The notes under the pieces were generated by a model, which worked only from the letters and a program-made list of their open reading frames with translations, ran no database searches and was not told where the DNA came from. A stretch of DNA of 64,000 bases from Streptomyces griseocarneus (GTDB lineage Bacteria > Actinomycetota > Actinomycetes > Streptomycetales > Streptomycetaceae): positions 62,001 through 126,000 of the forward strand of contig PENC01000016.1 of NCBI GenBank assembly GCA_003674045.1, written 5' to 3'. How positions within the stretch are numbered: the stretch's first letter is position 1; each line of letters begins with the position of its first letter. Shown piece by piece: positions 24,540 to 34,500 of the stretch. A program made the position numbers and the translations under genes.

Positions 24540-25898
24540 GTGGGACGACTCTTCGGCACGGACGGTGTGCGCGGTGTGGCCAACGCCGATCTGACGGCAG
24601 AGCTGGCGCTCGGCCTGTCGGTCGCCGCGGCGCATGTGCTCGCCGAGACGGGTACCTTCGAGGGCCACCGCCCCGTGGCGGTGGTCGGCCGGGACCCCCG
24701 GGCCTCGGGTGAGTTCCTGGAGGCCGCCGTGGTGGCCGGGCTCGCCAGCGCGGGCGTCGACGTCCTGCGGGTGGGCGTGCTGCCCACGCCCGCCGTCGCC
24801 TACCTCACCGGGGCGCTCGGCGCGGACCTCGGCGTGATGCTGTCCGCCAGCCACAACGCCATGCCCGACAACGGCATCAAGTTCTTCGCCCGCGGCGGTC
24901 ACAAGCTCGCCGACGAGCTGGAGGACCGCATCGAGCGGACCTACCGGGCGCACGCCTCCGGCGAGCCCTGGGACCGCCCCACCGGCGCCGGTGTCGGCCG
25001 GGTCCGCGACTACGACCAGGGCTTCGACAACTACGTCGCCCACCTCATCGGTGTCCTGCCGAACCGCCTGGACGGCCTCAAGGTCGTCATCGACGGCGCC
25101 CACGGCGCGGCCTCCCGGGTCTCCCCGGAGGCGTTCTCCCGCGCGGGCGCCGAGGTCGTCACCATCGGCACCGAGCCCGACGGCCTCAACATCAACCACG
25201 AGTGCGGCTCCACCCACCTGGACAAGCTGCGCGCGGCCGTGGTCGAGCACGGCGCCGACCTGGGCGTCGCCCACGACGGCGACGCCGACCGCTGCCTGGC
25301 CGTGGACGCCAAGGGCGACGAGGTCGACGGCGACCAGATCCTCGCCGTCCTCGCCCTCGCCCTGCGCGAGGCGGGCGGGCTGCGCCAGAACACCGTCGTC
25401 GCCACCGTGATGTCCAACCTGGGCTTCAAGCTGGCCATGGAGCGCGAGGGCGTCGAGCTCGTCCAGACGGCCGTCGGCGACCGCTACGTCCTGGAGGAGA
25501 TGAAGGCCCACGGCTTCGCCCTCGGCGGCGAACAGTCCGGCCACGTCATCGTCCTGGACCACGCCACGACCGGCGACGGCACCCTCACCGGCCTGATGCT
25601 GGCCGCTCGCGTCGCCGCCACCGGCCGCACCCTGGCCGACCTCGCGGCCGTCATGGAGCGCCTCCCGCAGATCCTGATCAACGTCCGGGACGTCGACAAG
25701 TCGCGCGTGAAGACCTCCCAGGAGCTCGCGGACGCCGTCGCCGCCGCCGAGGCCGAGCTGGGCTCCACGGGCCGCGTCCTGCTGCGCCCGTCGGGCACGG
25801 AGCCCCTGGTCCGCGTGATGGTCGAGGCCGCCGACATCGAGCAGGCCCGCACGGTGGCCCAGCGCCTCGCCGACGTGGTGAAGTCGGCGCTGGGCTGA
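24540..25898 (+). CDS. glmM: Phosphoglucosamine mutase
   Basis: GlmM converts glucosamine-6-phosphate to glucosamine-1-phosphate on the way to UDP-GlcNAc and peptidoglycan. GTG 24540 follows GGAGGACAC. The 452 residues begin (M)GRLFGTDGVRG; the phosphoserine loop is SASHN (Ser104), the metal loop DGDADR, and the C-terminal phosphate-binding motif RPSGTEPLVRVM. The next enzyme-supplying gene, glmS, lies close by on the other strand. Confidence 0.96.
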   Translation: MGRLFGTDGVRGVANADLTAELALGLSVAAAHVLAETGTFEGHRPVAVVGRDPRASGEFLEAAVVAGLASAGVDVLRVGVLPTPAVAYLTGALGADLGVMLSASHNAMPDNGIKFFARGGHKLADELEDRIERTYRAHASGEPWDRPTGAGVGRVRDYDQGFDNYVAHLIGVLPNRLDGLKVVIDGAHGAASRVSPEAFSRAGAEVVTIGTEPDGLNINHECGSTHLDKLRAAVVEHGADLGVAHDGDADRCLAVDAKGDEVDGDQILAVLALALREAGGLRQNTVVATVMSNLGFKLAMEREGVELVQTAVGDRYVLEEMKAHGFALGGEQSGHVIVLDHATTGDGTLTGLMLAARVAATGRTLADLAAVMERLPQILINVRDVDKSRVKTSQELADAVAAAEAELGSTGRVLLRPSGTEPLVRVMVEAADIEQARTVAQRLADVVKSALG

Positions 25899-25916
25899 TC
25901 CCGCCCGGCTGCCGGA

Positions 25917-25961
25917 AGCCGTACGGCCCCGCCCCCTCAGGGCCGGGGCCGTACGGCTTTT
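25917..25961. terminator. Bidirectional terminator between glmM and acpS
   Basis: AGCCGTACGGCCCC (25917–25930) pairs perfectly with GGGGCCGTACGGCT (25945–25958), followed by TTT. The genes converge here, so it can serve both. Confidence 0.8.
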
Positions 25962-25969
25962 CACATGCC

Positions 25970-26338
25970 CTACTTCTCCGCGATCACCACCGCCGAGGCC
26001 ACGCCCGCGTCATGGCTCAGCGAGATGTGCCACGCCTGTACGCCCAGCTCCTGCGCGCGCGCCGCGACCGTGCCCGTGACGACGAGGCGGGGCTGGCCGG
26101 TGGTCTCCGTGGTGACCTCGGCGTCGGTCCACAGGAGGTTGCCGGGGGCGCCCAGGGCCTTGGCCACGGCTTCCTTGGCGGCGAACCGGGCCGCGAGAGA
26201 GGCGATGCCGCGGCGCTCGCCGGTCGGCAGGTAGAGCTCGCGCTCGACGAAGAGCCGCTCGGCCATGGCGGGGGTGCGGCGCAGGGCCGCCTCGAAGCGG
26301 TCGATCTCGGCCACGTCGATGCCGACTCCCACGATCAT
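25970..26338 (-). CDS. acpS: Holo-[acyl-carrier-protein] synthase
   Basis: AcpS transfers 4'-phosphopantetheine from CoA to acyl carrier protein. The 122-residue protein begins MIVGVGIDVAEIDRFE (metal-binding Asp8) and has the second motif RFAAKEAVAKAL. Its ATG overlaps the glmS TGA by 4 nt (ATGA), so it is translationally coupled behind glmS on the minus strand. coaA, which opens the CoA pathway, is about 2.5 kb away. Confidence 0.94.
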   Translation of the reverse strand: MIVGVGIDVAEIDRFEAALRRTPAMAERLFVERELYLPTGERRGIASLAARFAAKEAVAKALGAPGNLLWTDAEVTTETTGQPRLVVTGTVAARAQELGVQAWHISLSHDAGVASAVVIAEK

Positions 26339-28182
26339 TCGACGGTCACCGACTTCGCGAGGTTGCGGGGCTGGTCGACCTCGTTGCCGCGCGCGGTGGC
26401 GAGCTCGCAGGCGAAGACCTGGAGGGGGACGGTGGCCACGAGCGGCTGGAGGAGCACCGGCGTCGCGGGGATCTCGACGAGATGGTCGGCGTAGGGGTGC
26501 ACGGACGTGTCGCCGCGCTCGGCGATCACGATGGTGCGGGCGCCGCGGGCGCGGATCTCCTGGATATTGGAGACGATCTTGTCGTGCAGGACCGAGCGGC
26601 CGCGCGGCGAGGGGACGACCACGACCACCGGCAGGTCCTTCTCGATCAGCGCGATCGGGCCGTGCTTGAGCTCGCCCGCCGCGAAGCCCTCGGCGTGCAT
26701 ATAGGCGAGCTCCTTGAGCTTGAGCGCGCCCTCCAGGGCCACGGGGTAGCCGACGTGGCGGCCGAGGAAGAGGACGGTGTTCTTGTCCACGAGGGAGCGG
26801 GCCAGCTCGCGTACCGGCTCCATCGTCTCCAGCACCTCGTCCACCTGGGTGGCGATGGCGGACAGCTCGCGTACGACGGAGCGGATCTCGTCGCCCCACT
26901 TGGTGCCGCGCACCTGGCCCAGGTAGAGGGCGACGAGGTAGCAGGCGACGAGCTGGGTCAGGAACGCCTTGGTGGAGGCGACGGCGACCTCGGGCCCGGC
27001 GTGGGTGTAGAGGACGGCGTCGGACTCGCGGGGGATCGTCGAGCCGTTGGTGTTGCAGATCGCCAGCACGCGCGCTCCCTGCTCGCGCGCGTGCCGCAGG
27101 GCCATCAGGGTGTCCATCGTCTCGCCCGACTGACTGATCGCGATCACCAGCGTGCGGGAGTCGAGGATGGGGTCGCGGTAGCGGAACTCGCTGGCCAGCT
27201 CGGTCTCGCAGGGGATGCGGGTCCAGTGCTCGATGGCGTACTTGGCGATCATCCCCGCGTGGTAGGCGGTGCCGCACGCGACGATGACGACCTTGTCGAC
27301 CTCCCGCAGCTCGGAGGCGGGGATGCGCACCTCGTCCAGCGCGAGCGTGCCCGTGGCGTCGACGCGGCCGAGGAGGGTGTCCGCGACGGCCTTCGGCTGC
27401 TCGGCGATCTCCTTGAGCATGAAGTAGTCGTAACCGCCCTTCTCGGCGGCGGAGGCGTCCCAGTCGACGTGGTACGCGCGGACGTCCGCGGGCGTGCCGT
27501 CGAAGTCGGTGACGGTCACGCCGTCCCGGCGCAGCTCCACGACCTGGTCCTGGCCGAGTTCGAGGGCCTCGCGGGTGTGCGCGATGAACGCGGCGACGTC
27601 GGAGGCGAGGAAGGACTCCCCGGCGCCGACACCGACCACGAGCGGGGAGTTGCGGCGCGCGCCGACGACCACGTCGGGCTCGTCCGCGTGCACCGCGACC
27701 AGCGTGAACGCGCCTTCCAGAAGGCGGCACACCTGGCGCATGGACTCGGCGAGGTCGCCGCAGGAGGAGAACGCCTCGGAGAGCAGGTGCGAGACGACCT
27801 CGGTGTCGGTCTCGGAGGTCAGGACGTGGCCGCGGTCGGCCAGTTCGGCGCGCAGGTCGGCGAAGTTCTCGATGATGCCGTTGTGGACGACGGCGACACG
27901 GCCGGGGTTGTCGAGGTGGGGGTGGGCGTTGGTGTCGGTGGGGGCGCCGTGGGTGGCCCAGCGGGTGTGCCCGATGCCGGTGCCGCCGGAGGGCAGCGGG
28001 CGGTCGGACAGCTCCTTCTCCAGATTGGCGAGCTTGCCCGCCTTCTTCGCCGCGGCGAGCCCGCCGTCGGCGAGCACGGCGACCCCCGCCGAGTCGTAGC
28101 CGCGGTACTCAAGGCGCCGCAGCCCTGCCAATACGACATCGAGGGCGGACTGCCCTCCCACATAGCCAACGATTCCGCACAT
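26335..28182 (-). CDS. glmS: Glutamine–fructose-6-phosphate aminotransferase (isomerizing)
   Basis: GlmS makes glucosamine-6-phosphate from fructose-6-phosphate and glutamine, feeding GlmM. The 615 residues from ATG 28182 begin MCGIVGYVGG, where Cys2 is the glutaminase nucleophile after Met removal. The N-terminal glutaminase domain covers about 1–225 and two SIS sugar-isomerase domains follow (CGTAYHAG and ISQSGET). The C-terminus ends in the conserved LAKSVTVE. An in-frame upstream codon at 28203 would bury Cys2, so it is rejected. Confidence 0.96.
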   Translation of the reverse strand: MCGIVGYVGGQSALDVVLAGLRRLEYRGYDSAGVAVLADGGLAAAKKAGKLANLEKELSDRPLPSGGTGIGHTRWATHGAPTDTNAHPHLDNPGRVAVVHNGIIENFADLRAELADRGHVLTSETDTEVVSHLLSEAFSSCGDLAESMRQVCRLLEGAFTLVAVHADEPDVVVGARRNSPLVVGVGAGESFLASDVAAFIAHTREALELGQDQVVELRRDGVTVTDFDGTPADVRAYHVDWDASAAEKGGYDYFMLKEIAEQPKAVADTLLGRVDATGTLALDEVRIPASELREVDKVVIVACGTAYHAGMIAKYAIEHWTRIPCETELASEFRYRDPILDSRTLVIAISQSGETMDTLMALRHAREQGARVLAICNTNGSTIPRESDAVLYTHAGPEVAVASTKAFLTQLVACYLVALYLGQVRGTKWGDEIRSVVRELSAIATQVDEVLETMEPVRELARSLVDKNTVLFLGRHVGYPVALEGALKLKELAYMHAEGFAAGELKHGPIALIEKDLPVVVVVPSPRGRSVLHDKIVSNIQEIRARGARTIVIAERGDTSVHPYADHLVEIPATPVLLQPLVATVPLQVFACELATARGNEVDQPRNLAKSVTVE

Positions 28183-28211
28183 GCGGAGCAGCGTACGGCT
28201 CATGAGGGCTG

Positions 28212-28299
28212 CCGCGCCCCGAAAGGGGCGCGAGGCTGTGACATGTGCGGCTCCGCCGCGTGGGCGCGGGGAGCTGCGCGATCAGCCCCCACCGGCCCG
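28212..28299 (-). repeat. Dispersed intergenic repeat, copy 3 (long variant)
   Basis: Read on the minus strand it has GGGCCGGTGGGGGCTG, the core with one change, then an inserted ACGCGGCGGAGCCGCACA block, and finally a GCGCCCC–TTTC–GGGGCGC hairpin. Copy 6 carries the same insert. It lies just upstream of glmS. Confidence 0.7.
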
Positions 28300-28353
28300 A
28301 AGACGCCAACGAAGCGCACCACCCGCCCCGGATGGCGCACGGACCACGCCGGG

Positions 28354-28584
28354 TCAGTGCCCCCGCTCGATACGGAAGATCGCCTCCTGAAGCAGGTCGA
28401 GGTACTCGACCTCCTCACACCGCGGCTTGCTCCCGAACTCGTACCGGTCCAGGCAGTCGTCGAGGTCCTGCCCCAGATCCTCGTCCGGCAGCTCCGCGGC
28501 GAGCTCGCCGCAGACCTCCGCGGCGAAGTCGCCACGCGGGCCGGCTAAAGGGCGAGGGGAGCGCGCACAACGAACATGGCGCAC
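28354..28584 (-). CDS. Small acidic protein, uncharacterised
   Basis: From GTG 28584 the product is 76 residues: a short basic start, then a strongly acidic helical body (ELAAELPDEDLGQDLDDCLD and EEVEYLDLLQEAIFRIERGH). The composition and G/C-ending codons look protein-like. The start is uncertain; another GTG lies at 28593, and no clear ribosome-binding site is visible. It is codirectional with glmS and divergent from coaA. I do not know its function. Confidence 0.5.
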   Translation of the reverse strand: MRHVRCARSPRPLAGPRGDFAAEVCGELAAELPDEDLGQDLDDCLDRYEFGSKPRCEEVEYLDLLQEAIFRIERGH

Positions 28585-28835
28585 ACGGCGCACGAACTGG
28601 CGTACGGAAACCCGTACGGATCTGCCTGCGGCACGGAGAACGAACACGGTGGTCCCTGGCGTGGTGCGGCGGCTCGGAGGCTGGGACCGTAGTACTGACG
28701 CGGGAGTAAGTACAGGGGTCGGGCCGGGGCACCACGGAAAGTTCGCGGACGACCCCACGTACGAGTCACCCAAATCCCACGAGAACGCCCGGTACCGGCA
28801 CCCGGAGGTGAGGGGCGCACGCCCCCCGGCGCACA

Positions 28836-29840
28836 ATGGGCGGCGTGCCGACCACTACAGAGCAGCCGCGGGAACGCCGCCGCGCCGACTCCTCCCCGTA
28901 CGTGGACCTGACCCGAGCGGAGTGGAGCGCGCTGCGGGAGAACACGCCGTTGCCGCTGACCGCGGACGAGGTCGAGCGGCTGCGCGGGCTCGGCGACGTC
29001 GTCGACCTCGACGAGGTGCGCGACGTCTACCTGCCGCTGTCCCGGCTCCTCAACCTCTACGTCAAGGCCACCAGCCAGCTGCGCGGGACGCTCAACACCT
29101 TCCTGGGCGAGGCGGGCACCAAGGGCCATGGTTCGCAGCCGGGAACGCCCTTCGTCATAGGGGTGGCGGGCAGCGTCGCCGTCGGCAAGTCCACCACGGC
29201 CCGCCTGCTCCAGGCGCTGCTCGCGCGCTGGCCCGAGCACCCGCGGGTCGAGCTGGTCACCACCGACGGTTTCCTGCTGCCGAACGCGGAGCTGCACCGC
29301 CGCGGGCTGATGTCCCGCAAGGGCTTCCCCGAGTCCTACGACCGCCGGGCGCTCATTCGCTTCGTCGCGGATGTGAAGGCGGGCAAGGCGGAGGTGACCG
29401 CTCCGGTCTACTCCCACCTGATCTACGACATCATCCCGGACGAGCGCCTGACCGTGCACCGCCCGGACATCCTGATCATCGAGGGCCTCAACGTCCTCCA
29501 GCCCGCGCTCCCCGGCAAGGACGGCCGCACCCGGGTGGGCCTCGCCGACTTCTTCGACTTCAGCGTCTATGTGGACGCGCGCGCGGAGGACATCGAGCGC
29601 TGGTACTACGAGCGCTTCAAGAAGCTCCGCATGACGGCCTTCCAGGACCCCCACTCCTACTTCCGCCGCTACACGCAGGTGCCGGAGGAGGAGGCGCTCG
29701 ACTACGCGCGCCGCAACTGGCGCACGATCAACAAGCCGAACCTGCTGGAGAACGTGGCACCCACGCGGGGCCGTTCGAATCTGATCCTGCGCAAGGGGTC
29801 GGATCACAAGGTGCAGCGCCTGTCGCTGCGCAAGCTCTGA
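28836..29840 (+). CDS. coaA: Pantothenate kinase, type I
   Basis: CoaA phosphorylates pantothenate in the first committed step of CoA synthesis. The 334-residue protein has the P-loop GVAGSVAVGKST (residues 109–120) and the family motifs TTDGFLLPN, SRKGFPESYD and INKPNLLENVAPTRGR. ATG 28836 and GTG 28845 are both possible starts; no ribosome-binding site supports either strongly. Confidence 0.95.
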   Translation: MGGVPTTTEQPRERRRADSSPYVDLTRAEWSALRENTPLPLTADEVERLRGLGDVVDLDEVRDVYLPLSRLLNLYVKATSQLRGTLNTFLGEAGTKGHGSQPGTPFVIGVAGSVAVGKSTTARLLQALLARWPEHPRVELVTTDGFLLPNAELHRRGLMSRKGFPESYDRRALIRFVADVKAGKAEVTAPVYSHLIYDIIPDERLTVHRPDILIIEGLNVLQPALPGKDGRTRVGLADFFDFSVYVDARAEDIERWYYERFKKLRMTAFQDPHSYFRRYTQVPEEEALDYARRNWRTINKPNLLENVAPTRGRSNLILRKGSDHKVQRLSLRKL

Positions 29841-29868
29841 CTGCCGCCCACACGCCGCCTGTTGTGCG

Positions 29869-29898
29869 GAACGGCCCCCAAATCCTTGGGGGCCGTTC
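29869..29898. terminator. Terminator between coaA and the marR-type gene
   Basis: GAACGGCCCCCAA (29869–29881), loop ATCC, TTGGGGGCCGTTC (29886–29898): a perfect 13-bp stem at a convergent junction. Confidence 0.8.
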
Positions 29899-29919
29899 GT
29901 CGTTGCGGGGTCCTTGGGG

Positions 29920-30417
29920 TCAGCGCGGGGTGTCGCCCAGCGACTCCAGCAGGACGCGCAGCTCGTCGGCCAGCGTGGCGAGCCGCTCGGGCGGGAGGGC
30001 GGCGAGCAGGCGGTTCTCGGTGGCGAGGTGGTCGGGGAGCACCGCCTCGACCAGGCTGAAGCCCGCTTCCGTGAGGGTGACGTGAACGCCGCGGCCGTCC
30101 GAGTCGCTCGGGGCGCGGGTCACGAGGCCGCGGGCCTGGAGCCGGTCGAGCCGCTGGGTGATCGCGCCCGAGGTGACCATCGAGGAGCGCATCAGCTCCG
30201 CGGGGGTCAGCCGGTGGGGCGGGTCGCTGCGCCGCAGCGTGGCGAGGACGTCGAAGGAGGCCGTGTCGAGGCCGTGCTTCGCGAACGTACGCCGGATCTC
30301 CGCGTCCACCAGCCGCGAGAGCCGCTGGATGCGCCCGATGACACCCATCGGGGATACGTCCAGGTCGGGGCGTTGCGCGGCCCACTGGGCCCGGATCCGG
30401 TCGACTTGATCTGCCAC
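29920..30417 (-). CDS. MarR-family transcriptional regulator
   Basis: This 165-residue winged-helix protein has a recognition region SSMVTSGAITQRLDRLQARGLV (about 79–100) and a wing APSDSDGRGVHVTLTEAG, typical of MarR repressors. It is divergent from the transporter at 30491, with 73 bp between. That gap holds two palindromic operator-like sites, so self- and transporter-repression relieved by a small ligand is the likely model. Confidence 0.88.
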   Translation of the reverse strand: MADQVDRIRAQWAAQRPDLDVSPMGVIGRIQRLSRLVDAEIRRTFAKHGLDTASFDVLATLRRSDPPHRLTPAELMRSSMVTSGAITQRLDRLQARGLVTRAPSDSDGRGVHVTLTEAGFSLVEAVLPDHLATENRLLAALPPERLATLADELRVLLESLGDTPR

Positions 30418-30454
30418 GCCCCCACCCTAGTCGATAGCTCACCGCTAAAAGAGA

Positions 30455-30499
30455 TTGCTTAGCGCTAAGCGAGGCTGCTACGTTCGCTTAGTGCTAAGC
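30455..30499 (+). promoter_or_regulatory. Twin palindromic operators overlapping the transporter promoter
   Basis: GCTTAGCGCTAAGC (30457–30470) is a perfect palindrome, and GCTTAGTGCTAAGC (30486–30499) repeats it with one change, centres 29 bp apart. A promoter TTGCTT (30455–30460), 18-bp spacer, TACGTT (30479–30484) sits between and over them; the second palindrome covers the transcription and translation start. A degenerate third half-site, CGCTAA, lies at 30443–30448. Confidence 0.75.
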
Positions 30500-31489
30500 A
30501 AACGCGTGGGGATCATTTCCATGACCGCCGTGGCGCCCATGATCTGGGGCTCCACCTATCTCGTCACCACCGAGCTGCTGCCGCCGGGACGGCCGCTGCT
30601 GGCGGCCACCGTCCGCGCGCTGCCCGCCGGGCTGGCGCTCGTCGCGGTCACCCGCTGCCTGCCGAAGGGCTCGTGGTGGTGGCGCTCGCTGGTCCTGGGC
30701 GCGCTCAACATCGGGGCGTTCTTCGCCCTGCTGTTCGTGGCGGCGTACCGGCTGCCGGGCGGCGTGGCCGCGACGCTGGGCGCACTCCAGCCACTGCTGG
30801 CCGCCACGCTGGCGGCCCTGCTGCTCGGACAGCGGCTCACACTGAGGACGGTGCTGACCGGTCTGGCGGGCGTCGCCGGAGTGAGCCTGCTCGTCCTGCG
30901 GGCCGGTGCCCGGCTCGACGGCGTGGGCGTCCTCGCCGCGCTCGGCGGCGCGGTGGTCATGGCCACGGGCGTCGTGCTGAGCAAGAAGTGGGCCTCGCCC
31001 GCGCCGCTGCTGGCGACGACGGGCTGGCAACTGGTGGGCGGCGGGCTGCTGTTGCTGCCTCTGGCCCTGTGCTTCGAGGGGGTGCCCACGGAGTCGCTGA
31101 CGGGCTCGAACGTACTCGGCTATGTGTACCTGGCCGTGGTGGGCGCGGGGCTGTCCTACCCGCTCTGGTTCCGTGGGGTACGGGCGCTGCCGGCCGCGGA
31201 CGTGACGTTCCTGGGCCTGCTGAGCCCGGTGGTGGCGACGGCGCTCGGGTGGATCGTGCTGGGGCAACGGCTGGGAGCCGTGCAGCTGGTGGGAGCCGCG
31301 GTGGTGCTGGGGTCGCTGGTGGCGGCACAGGTGCGGCGGCGGGGGCCGTCCGTCGAGGTGGCTGAAGCGACTGTCGAGGTGGCTGAAGCGGCTGAAGTGG
31401 CCGATGCGACTGAGGCAGCGATTCATCGGAAGATCGCATCGGCCCCTGTGGATAACCGGCCTCGCGTGCGAGCGTCCGGGCGATACTGA
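30491..31489 (+). CDS. EamA/DMT-family transporter
   Basis: This is a predicted ten-helix drug/metabolite transporter. Start GTG 30491 gives 332 residues beginning (M)LSKRVGIISMTAVAPMIWGSTYLV; GTG 30506 and ATG 30521 are alternatives. It carries two EamA repeats, the second from about residue 148. Start 30491 is 6 nt after a −10 box, so the message is probably leaderless. The tail after the last helix has an odd VEVAEA-type repeat. With the divergent MarR regulator it is probably an inducible efflux system; substrate unknown. Confidence 0.85.
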   Translation: MLSKRVGIISMTAVAPMIWGSTYLVTTELLPPGRPLLAATVRALPAGLALVAVTRCLPKGSWWWRSLVLGALNIGAFFALLFVAAYRLPGGVAATLGALQPLLAATLAALLLGQRLTLRTVLTGLAGVAGVSLLVLRAGARLDGVGVLAALGGAVVMATGVVLSKKWASPAPLLATTGWQLVGGGLLLLPLALCFEGVPTESLTGSNVLGYVYLAVVGAGLSYPLWFRGVRALPAADVTFLGLLSPVVATALGWIVLGQRLGAVQLVGAAVVLGSLVAAQVRRRGPSVEVAEATVEVAEAAEVADATEAAIHRKIASAPVDNRPRVRASGRY

Positions 31490-31529
31490 CCTCTGAGACG
31501 CGCAGGACGAGTCCATGGGGGAGGGCGCC

Positions 31530-34500
31530 GTGCATCCGGTACGGGAGCGCATCGCGGCGGTGATCGGCCGGGGAACGCAGGGGAGCGGCTATGTGCTGGC
31601 CCCGCGCCTGGTGCTCACAGCGGCCCATGTGGCGACGGAGCCGATACAGGCAGCCGTGCCGGGCGGCGTCGGGCTCGTGGACTGCCGGGTGCTCTGGGTC
31701 CGGGACGACGAGCAGGGGGATGTGGCACTGCTCCTGGCGGAGCGGGATCTGGTGCGGGCGGACGTGGCGGGTGCCGTGCGGGGCCTGTCGCCGTCGGGAA
31801 CGGCGGATGCCTTCGAACCGGTGGTGTGGGGCAGGCTCGGGGATGTGGCCTGGCGGGGCGCGCAGGCGATCGGCTTCCCGCAGGTGGCCCGCGACGCGTA
31901 CGAGGAGCTGGACACCGAACAGCTCGTCGGCACCCTCAAGCCGGGCAGCGGCCTGCTCGGTGGCCGCTATGCGCTCGACAGCACCCACGGCGCCCCGGCT
32001 CCCTTCGCGGACGGCGGCTCGCCGTGGGCCGGGATGTCCGGCGCGGCCGTCTTCGTGGGCGGCCTGCTGTGCGGTGTCGTCTGCGAGGACCCCTCGGGCT
32101 GGCGGCACGGTCGGCTGACGGTCACACCCATGTTCCGCGTCCTGTCGAGTCCGGAATTCATCGACTTGTGCCTCGAACACGGCCATCGGCCGACGTCGCG
32201 GGCCCTGCCCTCGTCCTTGGAAGCGGAAGAGCAGTCCTTCGAGTGGCGCCTGCGGGAGTATCTGGCCGAGCGGGCCGGTGAGTTGACGATCGTCGGATTG
32301 ACGCTGTCGGACGGGGAGGGGGAGAGATGGCCGCTCGACGCGGCATATCTGAGCCTGGAGGTCACGGGCGGGGACACGGCCCCGCGAGAGCGCTGGCTCC
32401 CGGCTCCGGGCCGTGAGCTGCTGGAGACGGCTGCTCCGACACCGCAGCGGGCCGAGACGGCCCTCGCCGGGCGGACGCGCGTGCTGCTGCGAGGAGCGGC
32501 GGGTTCGGGCAAGACGACGCTGCTCCAATGGCTGACGTCGATCACCGCGAAGGACGAGATCCCCGCCGGCCTGGAGCAGTTCCGGGACTGCGTACCGCTG
32601 TTCCTGCCGCTGCGCACGCTCGTCGGGGCGGACGGCGGGCTTCCGGGGCCCGAGGAATTCCTTCGGGCCGTCGCCCGCCCGTTCGCCGGGCTTCCCGCCG
32701 CGCGCGGCGGGGTGACGCGCTGGTTGGGCGAAGGCAGAGCGCTCCTGCTGATCGACGGCGTGGACGAGGTCCCCGAGGCCGACCGCCGCCGGACGCTGGA
32801 GTGGCTGAAGGAACTGCTCATCGCGTACCCGGACGCACGGTACGTCGTCACGACCAGGCCCTCCGCCGTACGGGAGGGCTGGCTCGCGGATTCCGGCTTC
32901 ACGGAGCTGGAGCTGCTGCCGATGAGCCGTACGGACGTCGGGGCCTTCATCGACCGCTGGCACACAGCGGCCGGGCAGGAGCAGAACGAGGAGCTCCGGA
33001 CCTTCGGCGCGGCACTGAAGAAGGCGGTGGTCGCCAAGCCGGACCTCGGCCGGCTCGCCACCAACCCGCTGATGTGCGCCCTGATCTGCGCGCTCAACCG
33101 CTCCCGCCGCGGCAATCTCCCCCGTGGCCGCATGGAGCTCTACCGCGCCGCGCTCGAACTCCTCCTCGTGCGGCGCGACCGCGAGCGGGACGTCCTCATC
33201 GGCGCGGACGGTCCGGAGCTGGAGCACGCGCAGCAGACGGCTCTGTTGCAGAAGATCGCCTACTGGCTCATCCGCAACGGCCGTTCGGAGATCGAGTGGG
33301 GGAAAGCCGTCCAGATCATCGAGCGGGCCCTGCCTGCCATGCCCTCGGTCGCGGCGCGGGGCGACGCCGGGAGTGTTCTGCGCTATCTCGTACTGCGCAG
33401 CGGGCTCTTGCGACGGCCGACGGACGAGACGCTCGACTTCATCCACCGCACGTTCCAGGACTACCTCGGTGCTCAAGCGGCCGTCGACGAATGGGACTTC
33501 GACGTACTGGTCGACCACGCCCACGACGACCAGTGGGAGGACGTGCTCCGTATGGCGATCGGCCATGCGTCGCCGAAGGCACGGGCCGAACTGCTCGACA
33601 TGATGCTGGACCGGGCGGCGCAGCAGCCGGAGCGCGCCTACCGGCTGCGCCTGCTGGCCGCGGCCTGCCTGGAGCACGCGACGGAGCTCGCTCCCGCCGT
33701 ACGGGACCGGGTCGCCGAGGCGGTACTGGAGCTGGTGCCGCCGCGAAGCGTCGCGGCGGCCAAGGAGCTTGCGACCGCCGGGCGCCTGATCGTCGACCTC
33801 CTGCCGGGACCGGGAGAAGTGTCCGACGAAGTGGCTCGCGCCGTCGTGGTGGCGGCTACCGGGGTCGCGGACAGCCGGGCCATCCCCTTGCTGGCCGAGT
33901 ACGCCGACCACCCTTCACTGGAGGTGCGGGCTCAACTTGCCTGGGCCTGGGATCGGTTCGATACCGAGCATTACGCGGATGAGGTCATCTCGAAGCTCGT
34001 CTATGAGGAGGAGACGGGGAGGGAGGGGCTGGAGTTCGTCGTCCAGTCGAAGTCCCAGATCTCGGCGCTCAAGAGGCTGGGTGGGCGGCCGTGGGTTCGT
34101 TGTGTGGGGGATCTGTCGCCGGAGGATATGGCGGATCTGGCGACTCCTGCGTTGCGGACGCTGTCGATCCGTTCCGTGGGCGGCGTCGTCGACCTTCGCG
34201 TACTGCGAGGAGCGGCGCTGTCGGAGCTCGGCGTCCTGGGGGCGTCCGGGGCCGCCTATCTTCGTGAGCTGGACAGCAGTGCCCTGCACACCTTGAGTCT
34301 GCAGCTGGGTGTCGATCCTGACATCCGAGGGATGTGGCACATGGCGGAACTCGAAGTGCTGACGCTCGACTGGTCCGCTTACGGGGAAGGTCCCGGCCTC
34401 TGGGAACTGCCGCTGCCGCCGAAGATCCAGTACCTCCGATTGGGCAAGGGGCCGTCGTCGGACCTCCAGTTGGCCCCGGCGGACAACCAGTGCCCGCTCC

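Noticed and set aside
28183..28353. A glmS ribozyme upstream of glmS
   Set aside because: The region holds the dispersed repeat and no resemblance to the ribozyme core. That ribozyme is characteristic of Firmicutes.
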